Below are positions 9,378-19,657 of a DNA stretch of 64,000 bases, piece after piece (within the stretch, counting starts at the first letter, position 1; each line of letters begins with the position of its first letter). A program made the translations under genes and the position numbers. Origin of the DNA: Rhizobium sp. JAB6. GTDB lineage: Bacteria > Pseudomonadota > Alphaproteobacteria > Rhizobiales > Rhizobiaceae. The notes under the pieces were generated by a model. That model had not been told where the DNA came from, did not search any database, and saw only the letters and a program-made list of their open reading frames with translations. The stretch covers positions 372,001-436,000 of the forward strand of contig NZ_PYJQ01000009.1 of the NCBI RefSeq assembly GCF_003024605.1. Direction: 5' to 3'.

Positions 9378-10709
9378 ATGACTGACGCGATATCTCCCTT
9401 ATCGCCGACTCCCTCGTCATCGAACAATGCTGTTGCGAATTCCCCGGCACGTGTTCTGATCGCGAGCCTCATCGGCACAACGATCGAATTTTTCGATTTC
9501 TATGTTTATGCAACGGCGGCGGTTATCGTCTTCCCGAAGCTGTTTTTTCCGGCAAGCGATCCGACTTCGGCAACCCTGCAGTCATTCGCGACCTTTTCCA
9601 TCGCCTTCTTCGCGCGCCCGATCGGCGCGATGATCTTCGGCCATTTCGGAGACCGAATCGGCCGTAAGGCGACCCTCGTCGCCGCTCTGATGACCATGGG
9701 CCTCTCGACGGTCGTGATCGGTATGCTGCCGACCTATGAGTCGATCGGCGTTCTCGCACCGATTCTGCTGGCGCTCTGCCGCCTCGGCCAAGGCCTTGGC
9801 CTTGGCGGCGAATGGGGCGGCGCTGTCTTGCTTGCGACGGAAAATGCGCCGGAAGGCAAGCGCAGCTGGTATGCCATGTTCCCGCAGCTCGGTGCGCCCA
9901 TCGGCTTCATCCTTTCGGCAGGTCTTTTCCTCATCCTGCGCGAGAGCATGGCGGATGCGGATTTCCTCAACTACGGCTGGCGCGTTCCCTTCCTGATCAG
10001 CATCGTGCTGGTCGCCGTCGGTCTGTATGTCCGCCTGAAGATCACCGAAACCCCGGAATTCCAGCGCGCCATCGAGAAGGAAGAGCGCGTTTCCGTTCCG
10101 ATCGCGGTCATCTTCCGCTCGCATTTCCGCAGCCTGATTCTCGGCACCATCATTGCCGTCGCGACCTTCGTGCTGTTCTATCTGATGACGGCATTCACCC
10201 TGAGCTGGGGCACCCGCCCTCCGGGCAACGGGCCCCTTCCGGCCGGCCTCGGCTATTCGCAGGGTCAGTTCCTGGTCGTTCAGCTTGTTGGCGTCGTCTT
10301 CTTCGGCCTGATGATCCCGGTCTCCGGCTTGCTGTCGGACCGCTATTCGCGCCGTCTGGTCCTCATCCTGACGACCATCGGCATTCTTATCTTCGGCCTG
10401 TTCTACTCGTCGCTGCTGACGGCCGGCCTTGCCGGCGCCTTCGCCTGCTCGATCATCGGTCTTGCCCTCATGGGCTTTACCTATGGCCCGATCGGCGCGG
10501 CTCTGGCGGCACCCTTCCCGACCAGCGTGCGCTATACCGGCGCTTCGATGACCTTCAATCTCGGCGGCATCGTCGGTGCATCCCTGGCGCCCTACATCGC
10601 CACTTCGCTTGCGACCAATTACGGCCTCGTCTATGTCGGCTACTATCTCGCCGGCGCAGCAGTACTCTCGCTGATCGGCATCCTGCTCTCAGGCAATGAC
10701 GAAGTCTGA
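9378..10709 (+). CDS. MFS transporter, metabolite:H+ symporter (MHS) family
   Basis: Twelve-helix inner-membrane symporter of 443 aa. The MHS subfamily (relatives ProP, ShiA, YhjE) is indicated by GTTIEFFDFYVYATAA in TM1, GHFGDRIGRKATLV in the loop between TM2 and TM3, and GLGLGGEWGGAVLLATENAP around TM4-5. The C-terminal half repeats the pattern (GLLSDRYSRRLVLI). MHS members move osmolytes, shikimate, dicarboxylates or citrate; the substrate cannot be read from sequence. The N-terminus (TDAISPLSPTPSSSNN) is a low-complexity cytoplasmic tail. It is the only plus-strand gene in the dcw region, facing away from aqpZ and toward murB, and followed by a strong terminator. Confidence 0.9.
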   Translation: MTDAISPLSPTPSSSNNAVANSPARVLIASLIGTTIEFFDFYVYATAAVIVFPKLFFPASDPTSATLQSFATFSIAFFARPIGAMIFGHFGDRIGRKATLVAALMTMGLSTVVIGMLPTYESIGVLAPILLALCRLGQGLGLGGEWGGAVLLATENAPEGKRSWYAMFPQLGAPIGFILSAGLFLILRESMADADFLNYGWRVPFLISIVLVAVGLYVRLKITETPEFQRAIEKEERVSVPIAVIFRSHFRSLILGTIIAVATFVLFYLMTAFTLSWGTRPPGNGPLPAGLGYSQGQFLVVQLVGVVFFGLMIPVSGLLSDRYSRRLVLILTTIGILIFGLFYSSLLTAGLAGAFACSIIGLALMGFTYGPIGAALAAPFPTSVRYTGASMTFNLGGIVGASLAPYIATSLATNYGLVYVGYYLAGAAVLSLIGILLSGNDEV

Positions 10710-10730
10710 GCAAACAGGCATAACCAATTG

Positions 10731-10760
10731 AAAAGGCCGGTGAAAATCCGGCCTTTTTTA
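10731..10760 (+). terminator. Bidirectional terminator between MFS gene and murB
   Basis: AAAAGGCCGG (10731-10740) pairs with CCGGCCTTTT (10748-10757), followed by further T on the plus strand. The minus strand also gives a T-rich end (CCTTTTCAATTG), so the hairpin can stop both the MFS transcript and the mraZ-to-murB operon, which ends at 10802. Confidence 0.88.
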
Positions 10761-10801
10761 TTGAATCATTTTATGAAGATGGCAACGATTGCAGTCAGGG
10801 C

Positions 10802-11776
10802 CTACTCGGTCGTTACCCCCTGGAACGGGCGGACTTCCCGGCCAGGCATGAAGTTTCCGAGGCGCTTGATTTCCCACTCCAGCTTAATGCCGGATTTTTC
10901 GAAAACCTCGCGGCGCACCTGTTCGCCGAGATATTCCAGATCGTAACCCGTCGCCTGCCCCATGTTGATCATGAAGTTGCAATGCAGCGACGACATCTGC
11001 GCGCCGCCGATAACCAGGCCGCGGCAGCCCGCTTCGTCGATCAGCTTCCAGGCGGAGAAACCGTCCGGATTCTTGAAGGTTGAACCGCCGGTCTTCTCGC
11101 GTACCGGCTGCACTGTTTCGCGATGAGCGCGCACGGCATCCATCTCGGTGCGGATCTTGGCTCGATCCTCCGGGTACCCCTCGAAAAGAACGTGGGTGAA
11201 GATCAGATCTTCAGATGCTTCGGAATGGCGGTAGCTGTAACCCATCTCCGGATTGGTCAAGACGTGCTTGTTGCCCTTGCGGTCGACCGCATGCACTTCG
11301 ACGACGCGCTCACGGGTTTCGGCACCATTGGCGCCTGCATTCATTCGTGCAGCGCCGCCGATGCTCCCGGGAATGCCGTAATAGAAATGGAAACCGCCGA
11401 TGCTGTTATCCATCGCCATGGCTGCGACATGCTTGTCCGGGCAGATCGCACCGGCCAGGATGCGGTTCTCGCCGGCAAGCTCGACCGAACCGAAGCCCTT
11501 GGCCGAAAGCCTGAGGACGACGCCCGGAATGCCACCATCACGCACCAATATGTTTGAACCCACGCCGACGACCGTCAGCGGCACATCTTCCGGCAGGATC
11601 TTTAGGAACGTGATGAGATCGTCCGTGTCATGCGGCTGGAACATCAGCTCCGCCAGCCCACCGGCGCGGAACCACGTCACACGATCCATCGGTGCGTCCG
11701 GCGTCAGCCGTCCCCTGATGTCCTTTACGCCGTCGCCAAGCGACGCCAGAAGCTTTTCCCCATCTACCTGTTTCAT
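10802..11776 (-). CDS. murB: UDP-N-acetylenolpyruvoylglucosamine reductase MurB
   Basis: FAD enzyme that reduces enolpyruvyl-UDP-GlcNAc to UDP-MurNAc with NADPH (cytoplasm). Of 324 aa, the FAD domain shows [13 protein letters not shown] and [18 protein letters not shown]. The substrate domain has GGSTFKNP with the catalytic Ser, and the C-terminal [10 protein letters not shown] carries the conserved Glu. It begins ATGA within the end of murC (4-base overlap) and is the last gene of the mraZ operon before the 10731-10760 terminator. Length is typical of the type I enzyme. Confidence 0.97.
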   Translation of the reverse strand: MKQVDGEKLLASLGDGVKDIRGRLTPDAPMDRVTWFRAGGLAELMFQPHDTDDLITFLKILPEDVPLTVVGVGSNILVRDGGIPGVVLRLSAKGFGSVELAGENRILAGAICPDKHVAAMAMDNSIGGFHFYYGIPGSIGGAARMNAGANGAETRERVVEVHAVDRKGNKHVLTNPEMGYSYRHSEASEDLIFTHVLFEGYPEDRAKIRTEMDAVRAHRETVQPVREKTGGSTFKNPDGFSAWKLIDEAGCRGLVIGGAQMSSLHCNFMINMGQATGYDLEYLGEQVRREVFEKSGIKLEWEIKRLGNFMPGREVRPFQGVTTE

Positions 11777-13188
11777 GCGGACTTACCTGAGAGGCCTTCC
11801 AATTCCTTTGGCAATGATGCTGCCCAATATGTGATGCTGCCAGCCCCCAACAGAACCACAAAATCACCAGGCTGCGCAATCTCTGCAACCATGGCGGCAA
11901 GATCTTCCTGTGACGGCAGATAGCGCGCATCGCGATGGCCACTGGCCTTGATGCGCGAAACCAATGTCTGCGAATCGATACCTTCGATGGGCTCTTCCCC
12001 GGCGGCATAGACGGGCGCCAGGAAGATGCTGTCGGCATCGTTGAAGCAGGCCGCGAATTCCTCGAAGAGGCTCGACAGGCGCGTATAGCGGTGCGGCTGG
12101 TGAACGGCGATGATGCGGCCCTTGCAGGCTTCGCGCGCGGCCCTCAGCACTGCTTTGATTTCAACGGGATGGTGACCGTAGTCGTCGAAGACCTTGACCC
12201 CGTTCCATTCGCCGGTCAGCGTAAAGCGGCGCTTGACGCCGCCGAAGGATGCAAGCCCCTTGGCGATCGCCTCGCTGGAAATTCCGAGCCGGTTGGCAAC
12301 AGCGACGGCAGCCGTCGCATTGGAAATATTGTGGCGGCCAGGCATCGGCATGACGAGATCCTTGATCTGGATCACCTTGCCGGTACGGCGCCTGCGGATC
12401 TCGATGTCGAATAGCGAGCGCGTGCCATCGATCCGCACATTCGAAAAACGCACGTCGGCCTGTGGATTCTCGCCGTAGGTGATGACCTTGCGGTCCTCGA
12501 TGCGCCCCACAAGCGACTGCACTTCCGGATGGTCGATGCACATGACGCCGAAGCCGTAGAACGGCACGTTCTCGACGAATTGCCGAAAAGCGGCGCGGAC
12601 GGCATCGAAATTACCGTAATGGTCGAGATGTTCGGGATCGATATTGGTGACGACGGCGACATCCGCCGGCAGCTTCAGGAAAGTGCCGTCCGATTCATCG
12701 GCCTCGACCACCATCCACTCACCTTCACCCATGCGCGCGTTGGTGCCATAGGCATTGATGATGCCACCGTTGATAACCGTGGGATCAAGGCCGCCGGCTT
12801 CCAGAAGCGTCGCCACCAGCGACGTCGTCGTGGTTTTGCCATGCGTGCCGCCGATCGCAATGGCGCTGCGGAAACGCATCAGTTCGGCCAGCATTTCGGC
12901 ACGGCGCACGACCGGCAGCAGCTTTTCGCGAGCGGCGACAAGCTCCGGATTGCTCTTCTTGATGGCGGTGGAGACGACGACGACTTCGGCATCGCCGAGG
13001 TTTTCAGCCCTGTGGCCGATATGGACCGGAATGCCTTTGTCGCGCAGCCGCTGCACGTTGGCGCTTTCCGATTGGTCGGAACCCTGCACGCGATGGCCGA
13101 GGTTGTGCAAAACCTCGGCAATGCCGCTCATTCCGATGCCACCGATACCGATAAAATGCACAAGGCCGATTGCCTTCGGCAGCTTCAT
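11773..13188 (-). CDS. murC: UDP-N-acetylmuramate--L-alanine ligase MurC
   Basis: Adds the first amino acid, L-Ala, to UDP-MurNAc in the cytoplasm. The 471 aa protein has an N-terminal Rossmann-like UDP-binding domain ([17 protein letters not shown], residues 11-27), the ATP P-loop GTHGKTTT (114-121), the Mur central motif [13 protein letters not shown] and the C-terminal [12 protein letters not shown] region. It overlaps murG upstream and murB downstream by 4 bases each, so murG-murC-murB are translationally coupled. Confidence 0.97.
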   Translation of the reverse strand: MKLPKAIGLVHFIGIGGIGMSGIAEVLHNLGHRVQGSDQSESANVQRLRDKGIPVHIGHRAENLGDAEVVVVSTAIKKSNPELVAAREKLLPVVRRAEMLAELMRFRSAIAIGGTHGKTTTTSLVATLLEAGGLDPTVINGGIINAYGTNARMGEGEWMVVEADESDGTFLKLPADVAVVTNIDPEHLDHYGNFDAVRAAFRQFVENVPFYGFGVMCIDHPEVQSLVGRIEDRKVITYGENPQADVRFSNVRIDGTRSLFDIEIRRRRTGKVIQIKDLVMPMPGRHNISNATAAVAVANRLGISSEAIAKGLASFGGVKRRFTLTGEWNGVKVFDDYGHHPVEIKAVLRAAREACKGRIIAVHQPHRYTRLSSLFEEFAACFNDADSIFLAPVYAAGEEPIEGIDSQTLVSRIKASGHRDARYLPSQEDLAAMVAEIAQPGDFVVLLGAGSITYWAASLPKELEGLSGKSA

Positions 13189-14306
13189 GCGCCTGCCCCC
13201 TTGAATTGCTGAATTGAACGTCCCGCGGCAATAGCCTCAACCATGTCGGCAAGCAAGTTTGCCGCATCCGGCTTGCCCGCCTGCTTGGCCGATGCAGCCA
13301 TCTTTGCGAGCTTTTCCGGCATGGTCATGGCGCCACGCAGGATGGTGGAAAGTTTCTCCGCCGTCAGATCCGACTGCGCGATGACCTTCACGCCTCCGGT
13401 TGCCGCGAGCGCTGCCGCATTGGCCGCCTGATCGTGATCGAGCGCATGCGGATAGGGAACCAGGATCGCCGGGCGCCCGATGACCGCGAGCTCGGAGACG
13501 GTCGAAGCTCCGGAGCGGCAGAGAACCAGATGCGCTGCACCGATGCGCTCCGCCATGTCGTTAAAGAACGGCGCGATATCGGCGCCCATTTCGAGCTTTC
13601 TCGTGCAGCTGTTGACCGTCTCCATGTCCTCGGGGCGTACCTGCTGGGTAATACGCAGCCGCTTGCGCAGAGGCTCCTCAAGCAGGCTGATCGCCGTCGG
13701 CACGGCCTTCGAGAAATATTGCGCGCCCTGGCTGCCACCGAAGACGACGAGATTGAATGGATCATCCGGCCCCGAGGGGGCATAGGGGCGTTTCGCGGCT
13801 TCGATGACGGCCGGACGCACGGGATTACCCGTGGTCACCGTCTTTTCTGCGAATGCGCCGTTCTCTGCAAGGAAGCCGCCCGCAATCGCGCGTACACGCG
13901 TCGCCAGCATCTTATTGGCGCGGCCCATGACGGCATTCTGCTCATGCAGCATGGATGGCACGCCCATGCGCGTCGCCGCGAGAAGCGGCGGAACCGTCGG
14001 ATAGCCACCGAAGCCGACGACGCAGACGGGCTTGATGCGCTGGATCAGCTTGCGTGCTGCACGCATGCCGGTCCACAGCGTCCAAAGGGCTTGCGCGACC
14101 TTCACCGGATTTTTCGAACCGATCGTCGCCGAGGGCACGACATGGATATCATCGGCTGGGAATTTGCCGGCATAGCGTTCGGCACGGCTGTCGGTGACGA
14201 GGTGCACGGAGTAACCACGCTCCTTCAGCTTATAGGCCAGTGCTTCGGCTGGAAATACGTGGCCGCCGGTACCGCCGGCGGCAAGAAGGACAATGCCTTT
14301 ACTCAT
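13185..14306 (-). CDS. murG: Lipid II synthase MurG (GlcNAc transferase)
   Basis: Glycosyltransferase family 28 enzyme on the inner face of the membrane; transfers GlcNAc from UDP-GlcNAc to lipid I. The 373 aa protein opens with [14 protein letters not shown], the diphosphate-binding Gly loop. The acceptor-site [15 protein letters not shown] and the C-domain donor-binding [46 protein letters not shown] are all present. The ATG at 14306 overlaps the stop of the small frame at 14303-14491 by 4 bases; its own stop overlaps murC. Confidence 0.97.
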   Translation of the reverse strand: MSKGIVLLAAGGTGGHVFPAEALAYKLKERGYSVHLVTDSRAERYAGKFPADDIHVVPSATIGSKNPVKVAQALWTLWTGMRAARKLIQRIKPVCVVGFGGYPTVPPLLAATRMGVPSMLHEQNAVMGRANKMLATRVRAIAGGFLAENGAFAEKTVTTGNPVRPAVIEAAKRPYAPSGPDDPFNLVVFGGSQGAQYFSKAVPTAISLLEEPLRKRLRITQQVRPEDMETVNSCTRKLEMGADIAPFFNDMAERIGAAHLVLCRSGASTVSELAVIGRPAILVPYPHALDHDQAANAAALAATGGVKVIAQSDLTAEKLSTILRGAMTMPEKLAKMAASAKQAGKPDAANLLADMVEAIAAGRSIQQFKGAGA

Positions 14307-14491
14307 AATTTTCGCTCCCGCGAATACCCCACTACTCGGGGCATCTCCCTAATATAGGAAGCCGCCCCGACCGCGTCATCGGCGCGGGCCAAGCCCCCCT
14401 CATAGACCGGCGCCTCGGGAAAAGCGACCGGAGAATGAGCGGCAGGCAGGAGATACAAGGAGCAGATGGCCGGTAGTCCCAAGACGATCAC
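14303..14491 (-). CDS. Possible 62-aa ORF filling the ftsW-murG gap
   Basis: Not a recognised family. The frame begins ATGA inside the last codons of ftsW and ends TGA inside the murG start, so both junctions are 4-base overlaps like the true junctions of this operon. The product has a hydrophobic N-terminus ([16 protein letters not shown]) and a polar end rich in R and E. Against it: the GGAG upstream is only 2 bases from the ATG, and a 180-base intercistronic spacer could be open by chance at this GC content. If translated, it might be a small membrane protein coupled to ftsW, or simply keep ribosomes moving into murG. Confidence 0.35.
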   Translation of the reverse strand: MIVLGLPAICSLYLLPAAHSPVAFPEAPVYEGGLARADDAVGAASYIREMPRVVGYSRERKL

Positions 14492-15642
14492 TCCGCCGGC
14501 AATCCGTGCGTCACGCGGAACATGGTCCGATCCTGCGCACGCTTTTCCGGCCTGTGACGCGTGAGTGCCAGAATGAAGCCTGCCGTCACGCAGATCGCGG
14601 TCATCGACGAACCGCCGTAGGAAATCAGCGGCAGCGTCATGCCTTTTGCCGGCAGCAACTGGAGGTTCACGCCGATGTTGATGATCGACTGGATACCGAT
14701 CTGCAGCACCAGGCCGGCAACGGCGAAGCGGTTGAAGTCATTCTTCTCCTTGTAGGCATGCGAAAGACCGCGCAGCACAAGGAAGGCGAAGATCAGCACG
14801 AGTACCATGCAGAAGATGGCGCCGAACTCTTCGGCTGCGACCGAGAAGATGAAGTCGGTATGGGCGTCCGGAATGATGCGCTTGACGGTACCTTCACCCG
14901 GGCCGACGCCGAACCAGGTGCCGTGAACGATCGCTTCCTTGGCGGTATCGACCTGGAACGTATCACCCTCGCCCGTCAGGAACTTGTTCACGCGCTGCGC
15001 CACGTGATCGAACACATAATAAGCGGTAACGAAACCACCGGCCCCGAGACCGCCGAGCACGATAATCCACAGCCAGGGCATGCCGGCCATGAAGAACATG
15101 CCGCCCCAGACAGCGGTCGTCAGGATCGTCTGACCAAGGTCAGGCTGCGCGACGAGCAAGGCGACGACGATACCGAAAAGGATGATGGCAAAGAGATTGC
15201 CGGGAATCTCCGGCTGACGGGCATGTTCGGAAAACAGCCAGGCGCAGACGACGACGAAAGCCGGCTTCATGAATTCCGAAGGCTGGATCGACAAGGCCGC
15301 GATATTGACCCAGCGCCGCGAACCCTTGACCTCGATGCCGAAGAAAAGCGCGAAAAGCATCATCGCCAGCGACACGATGAGCAGGATGACAGCCGTCCTT
15401 CGCACCTGTCTAGGCGTCATGAAGGAAATGCCGATCATTGCCGCGATCGCCGGAACGAGGAACAGGGCGTGGCGCTTGACGAAGTGGAACGGCTCAAGCC
15501 CGATACGCTCCGCCACCGCGGGTGAAGCCGCGAAGGACAGCATGAAGCCGATGCCGATCAAGAGGATGAAAAGGGCGAGAAACACGCGGTCGATGGTCCA
15601 GAACCACTCGGCCAAGGCCCCACGTTCAACGCGGCTTACCAT
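14488..15642 (-). CDS. ftsW: Septal peptidoglycan polymerase FtsW (SEDS)
   Basis: Ten-helix SEDS glycosyltransferase that polymerises lipid II at the septum with its partner FtsI. The 384 aa protein shows KGSRRWVNIAALSIQPSEFMKPA, the catalytic-loop region AQPDLGQ, PDAHTDFIFSVAAEEFG in the large periplasmic loop, and LLPAKGMTLPLISYGGSSM near the end, all diagnostic of FtsW/RodA. Position in the dcw cluster between murD and murG marks it as FtsW rather than RodA. Its start is one base from the murD stop. Confidence 0.97.
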   Translation of the reverse strand: MVSRVERGALAEWFWTIDRVFLALFILLIGIGFMLSFAASPAVAERIGLEPFHFVKRHALFLVPAIAAMIGISFMTPRQVRRTAVILLIVSLAMMLFALFFGIEVKGSRRWVNIAALSIQPSEFMKPAFVVVCAWLFSEHARQPEIPGNLFAIILFGIVVALLVAQPDLGQTILTTAVWGGMFFMAGMPWLWIIVLGGLGAGGFVTAYYVFDHVAQRVNKFLTGEGDTFQVDTAKEAIVHGTWFGVGPGEGTVKRIIPDAHTDFIFSVAAEEFGAIFCMVLVLIFAFLVLRGLSHAYKEKNDFNRFAVAGLVLQIGIQSIINIGVNLQLLPAKGMTLPLISYGGSSMTAICVTAGFILALTRHRPEKRAQDRTMFRVTHGLPAE

Positions 15643-15643
15643 A

Positions 15644-17056
15644 TCATTTGCCTCCAGCTGCTGAACCGATCAGCATGGTGACGCCATCGATCGCAGCGAC
15701 ATGGCTGACGAAGGCGTCGCCCCTGACCTCGAAATTCTTATACTGATCGAAGCTTGCGCAAGCCGGGGACAGCATCACCGCCGCGGACTCGTGCTCATCT
15801 CTGTCCGCATCCGCGGCAGCATGCGCGACGGCGCGTTCCAGCGTGCCGGAAATCTCGTAAGGAACCTGATCGCCAAGCGTCGCCGCAAAGGCGGGTGCCG
15901 CCTCGCCGATCAGATAGGCCTTGGCAATCCGCGGAAAAAGCGGCGCGAGACTTCTGATACCGCCTTCTTTTGGCAAACCACCGGCGATCCAGTAGATATT
16001 CTCATAGCTCGAAAGTGCGGGTGCAGCCGCATCGGCATTGGTCGCCTTGGAATCGTTGACGAAGACGACGCGCCCGCGCCTTCCCACAGGCTGCATGCGA
16101 TGCTTGAGCCCTGGAAAGGATTTCAGCCCAGCGCGAATTTCATCCGCGGAAACACCGACAGCGAGGCAGGCGGCGATTGCCGCCGCGGAATTCTGTGCAT
16201 TATGCCCCCCGCGCAGCGTTTGAATGCCGTCGAGATCAGCGATCTCGTGCGCAGCAGCGCCCGATGCCCGCAGGATGTGGCTGCCTTCCGCATAGAGGCC
16301 ATCCGCCAGGGCGTGCCGGCGCGAAATCCGGATCACCTTGCTGCCTGCCCGCTCGATGCGATCGGCGATCAACGAGGAATAGCGATCGTCGACCCCGACG
16401 ACGGCGACATCGCTGCCCGCGACGAGCCGTTCCTTGATATCGGCATAATGCTGCATCGTACCGTGCCGATCGAGGTGATCCGGCGTCAGGTTCAGCAAAA
16501 TGCCGGCCGAAGGGTTGAGCGTCGGCGCCAGATCGATCTGATAGGAGGAGCATTCGACGACGTAGAAGCGCCCGGCCTTCGGCGGATCGAGCGTCAGCAC
16601 CGCCGTACCGATATTGCCGCCAAGCTGCGTGTCACGCCCACTCGATCGCAGGATATGGGCAATCAGCGCCGTCGTCGTCGATTTGCCGTTCGTTCCGGTA
16701 ATGGCGATGAAAGGGCAATCCGGCGCATGTGCTCGCCGCTCCCTAACGAAAAGCTCGACATCGCCGATGACCTCGACGTCGGCGGCATGGGCAAGATCGA
16801 CTGTCCAATGCGGTTTGGGATGGGTCAGCGGCACGCCGGGCGAAAGAACGAAAACGGACAAGCTCTTCCAGTCGATCGTTCTCAGATCGGCGACCGCTAT
16901 TCCCTCGGCAGCCGCTTTCGCCACGCTGTCCGGATTGTCGTCCCAGGCCGTGACATCGGCGCCGCCGGCAACGAGCGCGCGCGCAGTGGCAAAGCCGGAG
17001 CCGCCAAGGCCGAAGAGAGCGACCTTCTTTCCGTTCAGCGTGGAGACCGGAATCAT
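15644..17056 (-). CDS. murD: UDP-MurNAc-L-alanine--D-glutamate ligase MurD
   Basis: Cytoplasmic Mur ligase adding D-Glu to UDP-MurNAc-L-Ala. The 470 aa sequence has the N-terminal [22 protein letters not shown]-binding fold, the P-loop GTNGKSTT (121-128), [20 protein letters not shown] in the central domain and [17 protein letters not shown] in the C-terminal domain. Spacing to neighbours is 7 bases from mraY and 1 base to ftsW. Confidence 0.97.
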   Translation of the reverse strand: MIPVSTLNGKKVALFGLGGSGFATARALVAGGADVTAWDDNPDSVAKAAAEGIAVADLRTIDWKSLSVFVLSPGVPLTHPKPHWTVDLAHAADVEVIGDVELFVRERRAHAPDCPFIAITGTNGKSTTTALIAHILRSSGRDTQLGGNIGTAVLTLDPPKAGRFYVVECSSYQIDLAPTLNPSAGILLNLTPDHLDRHGTMQHYADIKERLVAGSDVAVVGVDDRYSSLIADRIERAGSKVIRISRRHALADGLYAEGSHILRASGAAAHEIADLDGIQTLRGGHNAQNSAAAIAACLAVGVSADEIRAGLKSFPGLKHRMQPVGRRGRVVFVNDSKATNADAAAPALSSYENIYWIAGGLPKEGGIRSLAPLFPRIAKAYLIGEAAPAFAATLGDQVPYEISGTLERAVAHAAADADRDEHESAAVMLSPACASFDQYKNFEVRGDAFVSHVAAIDGVTMLIGSAAGGK

Positions 17057-17063
17057 CGGCGCC

Positions 17064-18185
17064 TCACCGCAGCTTCAGAGTGGAAAGGCCGATCATCGCC
17101 AGGATGACGGCGACGATCCAGAAACGCACGACGACCTGGCTTTCCGTCCAGCCCTTCTTCTCGAAGTGATGGTGGATAGGCGCCATTAGGAAAACGCGGC
17201 GCTTGGTCATCTTGAAGAAGCCGACCTGGATGATGACGGAAAGCGCCTCGAGCACGAAGAGACCGCCGATGATCGCCATGACGATCTCGTGCTTGGTGGC
17301 AACCGCAACCGAGCCGATCATACCGCCGAGAGCCAGCGAGCCGGTGTCGCCCATAAAGATGGCCGCCGGCGGCGCATTGAACCAGAGAAAGCCGAGACCT
17401 GCGCCGATGACCGCGCCAAGCACGACGGCCAGTTCGCCCGTTCCGGGTACGAAATTGATCGCGAGATAATCGGCAAAGACGAAGTTGCCGGCAAGATAGG
17501 CGATGACGCCGAAGGAGGCCGCGGCGATCATGACGGGCACGATCGCCAGTCCGTCCAGACCGTCCGTCAGATTGACGGCATTGCCGGCGGCAACAATGAC
17601 GAAGGCGCCGAACAGCACGAAGAACATGCCGAGGTTCAGCAGCAGGTTCTTGAAGAAGGGGAAGGCGATCGACGAGCCGAAGGTGGAGCCGGCCGGACCG
17701 GAGGAAAGCGCCGTCGTCATCATGAAATAGACGGCAATCGCGGCAATCACGAATTCGATGCCGAGACGCGCACGGCCGGAAAAGCCCTTGTCGCTTTGCT
17801 TGGTGACCTTGAGATAATCGTCATAGAAGCCGATGGCGCCGAAGCCGAGCGTCACCAGCAGCGTGGCAACGACATAGACATTGGCAAGATCAGCCCAAAG
17901 CAGCGAAGAAACGACAATCCCGGCGAGGATCATCAGGCCGCCCATGGTGGGGGTGCCAGCCTTCTTGAAGTGCGTCTGCGGACCATCGGCGCGGATCGGC
18001 TGCCCCTTGCCCTGACGTACGCGCAGGGAGGAGATGATTCGCGGCCCGAAGAGAAAAACGATCAACGCTGACGTGAACAGGGCACCGCCGGTACGAAACG
18101 TGATGTATCTGAACAGATTGAGGAATCTGAAGTGGGTACTGAAAAAATGAATATGGTCCGACAGTTCGGCAAGCCAGATCAGCAT
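17064..18185 (-). CDS. mraY: Phospho-MurNAc-pentapeptide transferase MraY
   Basis: Polytopic inner-membrane enzyme that makes lipid I by moving phospho-MurNAc-pentapeptide onto undecaprenyl phosphate. The 373 aa protein carries the Asp-rich [47 protein letters not shown] and the cytoplasmic His motif [10 protein letters not shown] near the C-terminus; about ten hydrophobic segments are visible. It lies 11 bases after murF and 7 before murD. Confidence 0.97.
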   Translation of the reverse strand: MLIWLAELSDHIHFFSTHFRFLNLFRYITFRTGGALFTSALIVFLFGPRIISSLRVRQGKGQPIRADGPQTHFKKAGTPTMGGLMILAGIVVSSLLWADLANVYVVATLLVTLGFGAIGFYDDYLKVTKQSDKGFSGRARLGIEFVIAAIAVYFMMTTALSSGPAGSTFGSSIAFPFFKNLLLNLGMFFVLFGAFVIVAAGNAVNLTDGLDGLAIVPVMIAAASFGVIAYLAGNFVFADYLAINFVPGTGELAVVLGAVIGAGLGFLWFNAPPAAIFMGDTGSLALGGMIGSVAVATKHEIVMAIIGGLFVLEALSVIIQVGFFKMTKRRVFLMAPIHHHFEKKGWTESQVVVRFWIVAVILAMIGLSTLKLR

Positions 18186-18196
18186 AAGAGCCCTTT

Positions 18197-19657
18197 CTAA
18201 AGCCCCTGATGGGTGTGGGGGCCCGTGTCGGAAAATGCGGGAAATTTGTCAAGCAAGCCCGCGATGATCTTTCCGAACCCCATTCCCAGCGACGATTTCA
18301 CCATCAAGACATCGCCGGGTGCGACAGAATTGAGCGCGAATTCCGAGAGCTCCTCCGTCGTCTCGTGATATTCGACATGAACACTTTCCGGCAGCTCATC
18401 CCTCAAAGCCGCCATCTCCGGACCTGCCAGCCAGACATGCTCGATGCCGGCCGCAAGCAGCGGCCCCGCAAGGTTGGCATGCACGCGCTGGGCGTAGTCT
18501 CCCATTTCCAACATGTCGCCGAGCACGGCGATGCGCCTGCCCACCCGTCCGCCCGGCCCAGCCTGCGGCGATGTCGTCGCCAGCAGCGCGATAGCCGCGC
18601 GCATCGAAGCGGGATTGGCGTTGTAGCTTTCGTCGATCAGCGTGAAATAGCCGTTACCGATCGCCCGTTTGTGGCGTTGGCCCCTGCCCTTTTCCGGCTG
18701 GAGGTCGGCCAGCGCATCGACCGCCCGATCCAGATCGGCCTCCACCAGCATGACGGCGCCGAGCACGGCGAGCGCGTTTTCCGCGATATGGCGCCCGGGC
18801 GCGCCAAGCGCCACCTCCATGGTCTCGCCGCCGATCGTCAGCCAAAGTGTCGAATTCTCTTCCGAGGCATTGAACTCGGCGAGGCGGACATCGGCCTTCG
18901 CATGCTGTCCGAAGCTATGGATATGCTCGATTCCGGCTGCCATGGCGGCCTTCTCCAGCATTTCGAACTGGTCGTTGTCGTGATTGAGGATGGCATGACC
19001 ACCTGGCACGACGCCGTCGAATATCTCCGCCTTTGCAGCAGCGATCTCACTGATGCTGTTGAAATTGCCGAGATGGGCCGGCGCGATGGTGGTGATGATT
19101 GCCACATGCGGCTGCACCATCTTGACCAAGGGCCTGATCTCTTCAGGATGGTTCATGCCGATTTCGAAAACGCCGAAATCGGTGCCCTCGGGCATGCGTG
19201 CCAAGGTCAGCGGGACGCCCCAATGGTTGTTGAACGAAGCAACCGAGGCATGCACCTTGCCGGAAGGCGTCAGGGCCCGCCGCAGCATCTCTTTCGTCGT
19301 CGTCTTGCCGACCGAACCGGTGACAGCGATGATCTTCGCCCGCGTACGCTTGCGGGCGGCAACACCGAGCCGCGCAAGCGCCGCCAACACATCGTCCACG
19401 ACAACCTTCGGTACGGTCAGACTACCCATGGCAGGCAGGCGTGCCTCGCTGATGACGATGAAAGCTGCGCCGTTCGCCATAGCGATATTGGCATAGTCAT
19501 GACCATCGACGCGATCGCCCTTGATGGCGAAGAAAGCCTCGCCAGGCTGGATGGAACGACTGTCTATGGAAATGCCCGTAATGCCTTCAGGCAGCACCCC
19601 GAAAGAGCGGCCGGAGATTGCAGCGATCAGATCCTCAGTTGTCCATAGCCAGCTCAA
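18197..19657 (-). CDS. murF: UDP-MurNAc-tripeptide--D-Ala-D-Ala ligase MurF
   Basis: Last cytoplasmic Mur ligase; adds D-Ala-D-Ala (product of DdlB) to the UDP-MurNAc-tripeptide. In 486 aa: N-terminal [23 protein letters not shown]-loop GSVGKTT (114-120), [15 protein letters not shown] and IGMNHPEEI in the central domain, and [15 protein letters not shown] plus [13 protein letters not shown] in the C-terminal domain. Its start overlaps murE by 4 bases (ATGA). Confidence 0.97.
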   Translation of the reverse strand: MSWLWTTEDLIAAISGRSFGVLPEGITGISIDSRSIQPGEAFFAIKGDRVDGHDYANIAMANGAAFIVISEARLPAMGSLTVPKVVVDDVLAALARLGVAARKRTRAKIIAVTGSVGKTTTKEMLRRALTPSGKVHASVASFNNHWGVPLTLARMPEGTDFGVFEIGMNHPEEIRPLVKMVQPHVAIITTIAPAHLGNFNSISEIAAAKAEIFDGVVPGGHAILNHDNDQFEMLEKAAMAAGIEHIHSFGQHAKADVRLAEFNASEENSTLWLTIGGETMEVALGAPGRHIAENALAVLGAVMLVEADLDRAVDALADLQPEKGRGQRHKRAIGNGYFTLIDESYNANPASMRAAIALLATTSPQAGPGGRVGRRIAVLGDMLEMGDYAQRVHANLAGPLLAAGIEHVWLAGPEMAALRDELPESVHVEYHETTEELSEFALNSVAPGDVLMVKSSLGMGFGKIIAGLLDKFPAFSDTGPHTHQGL

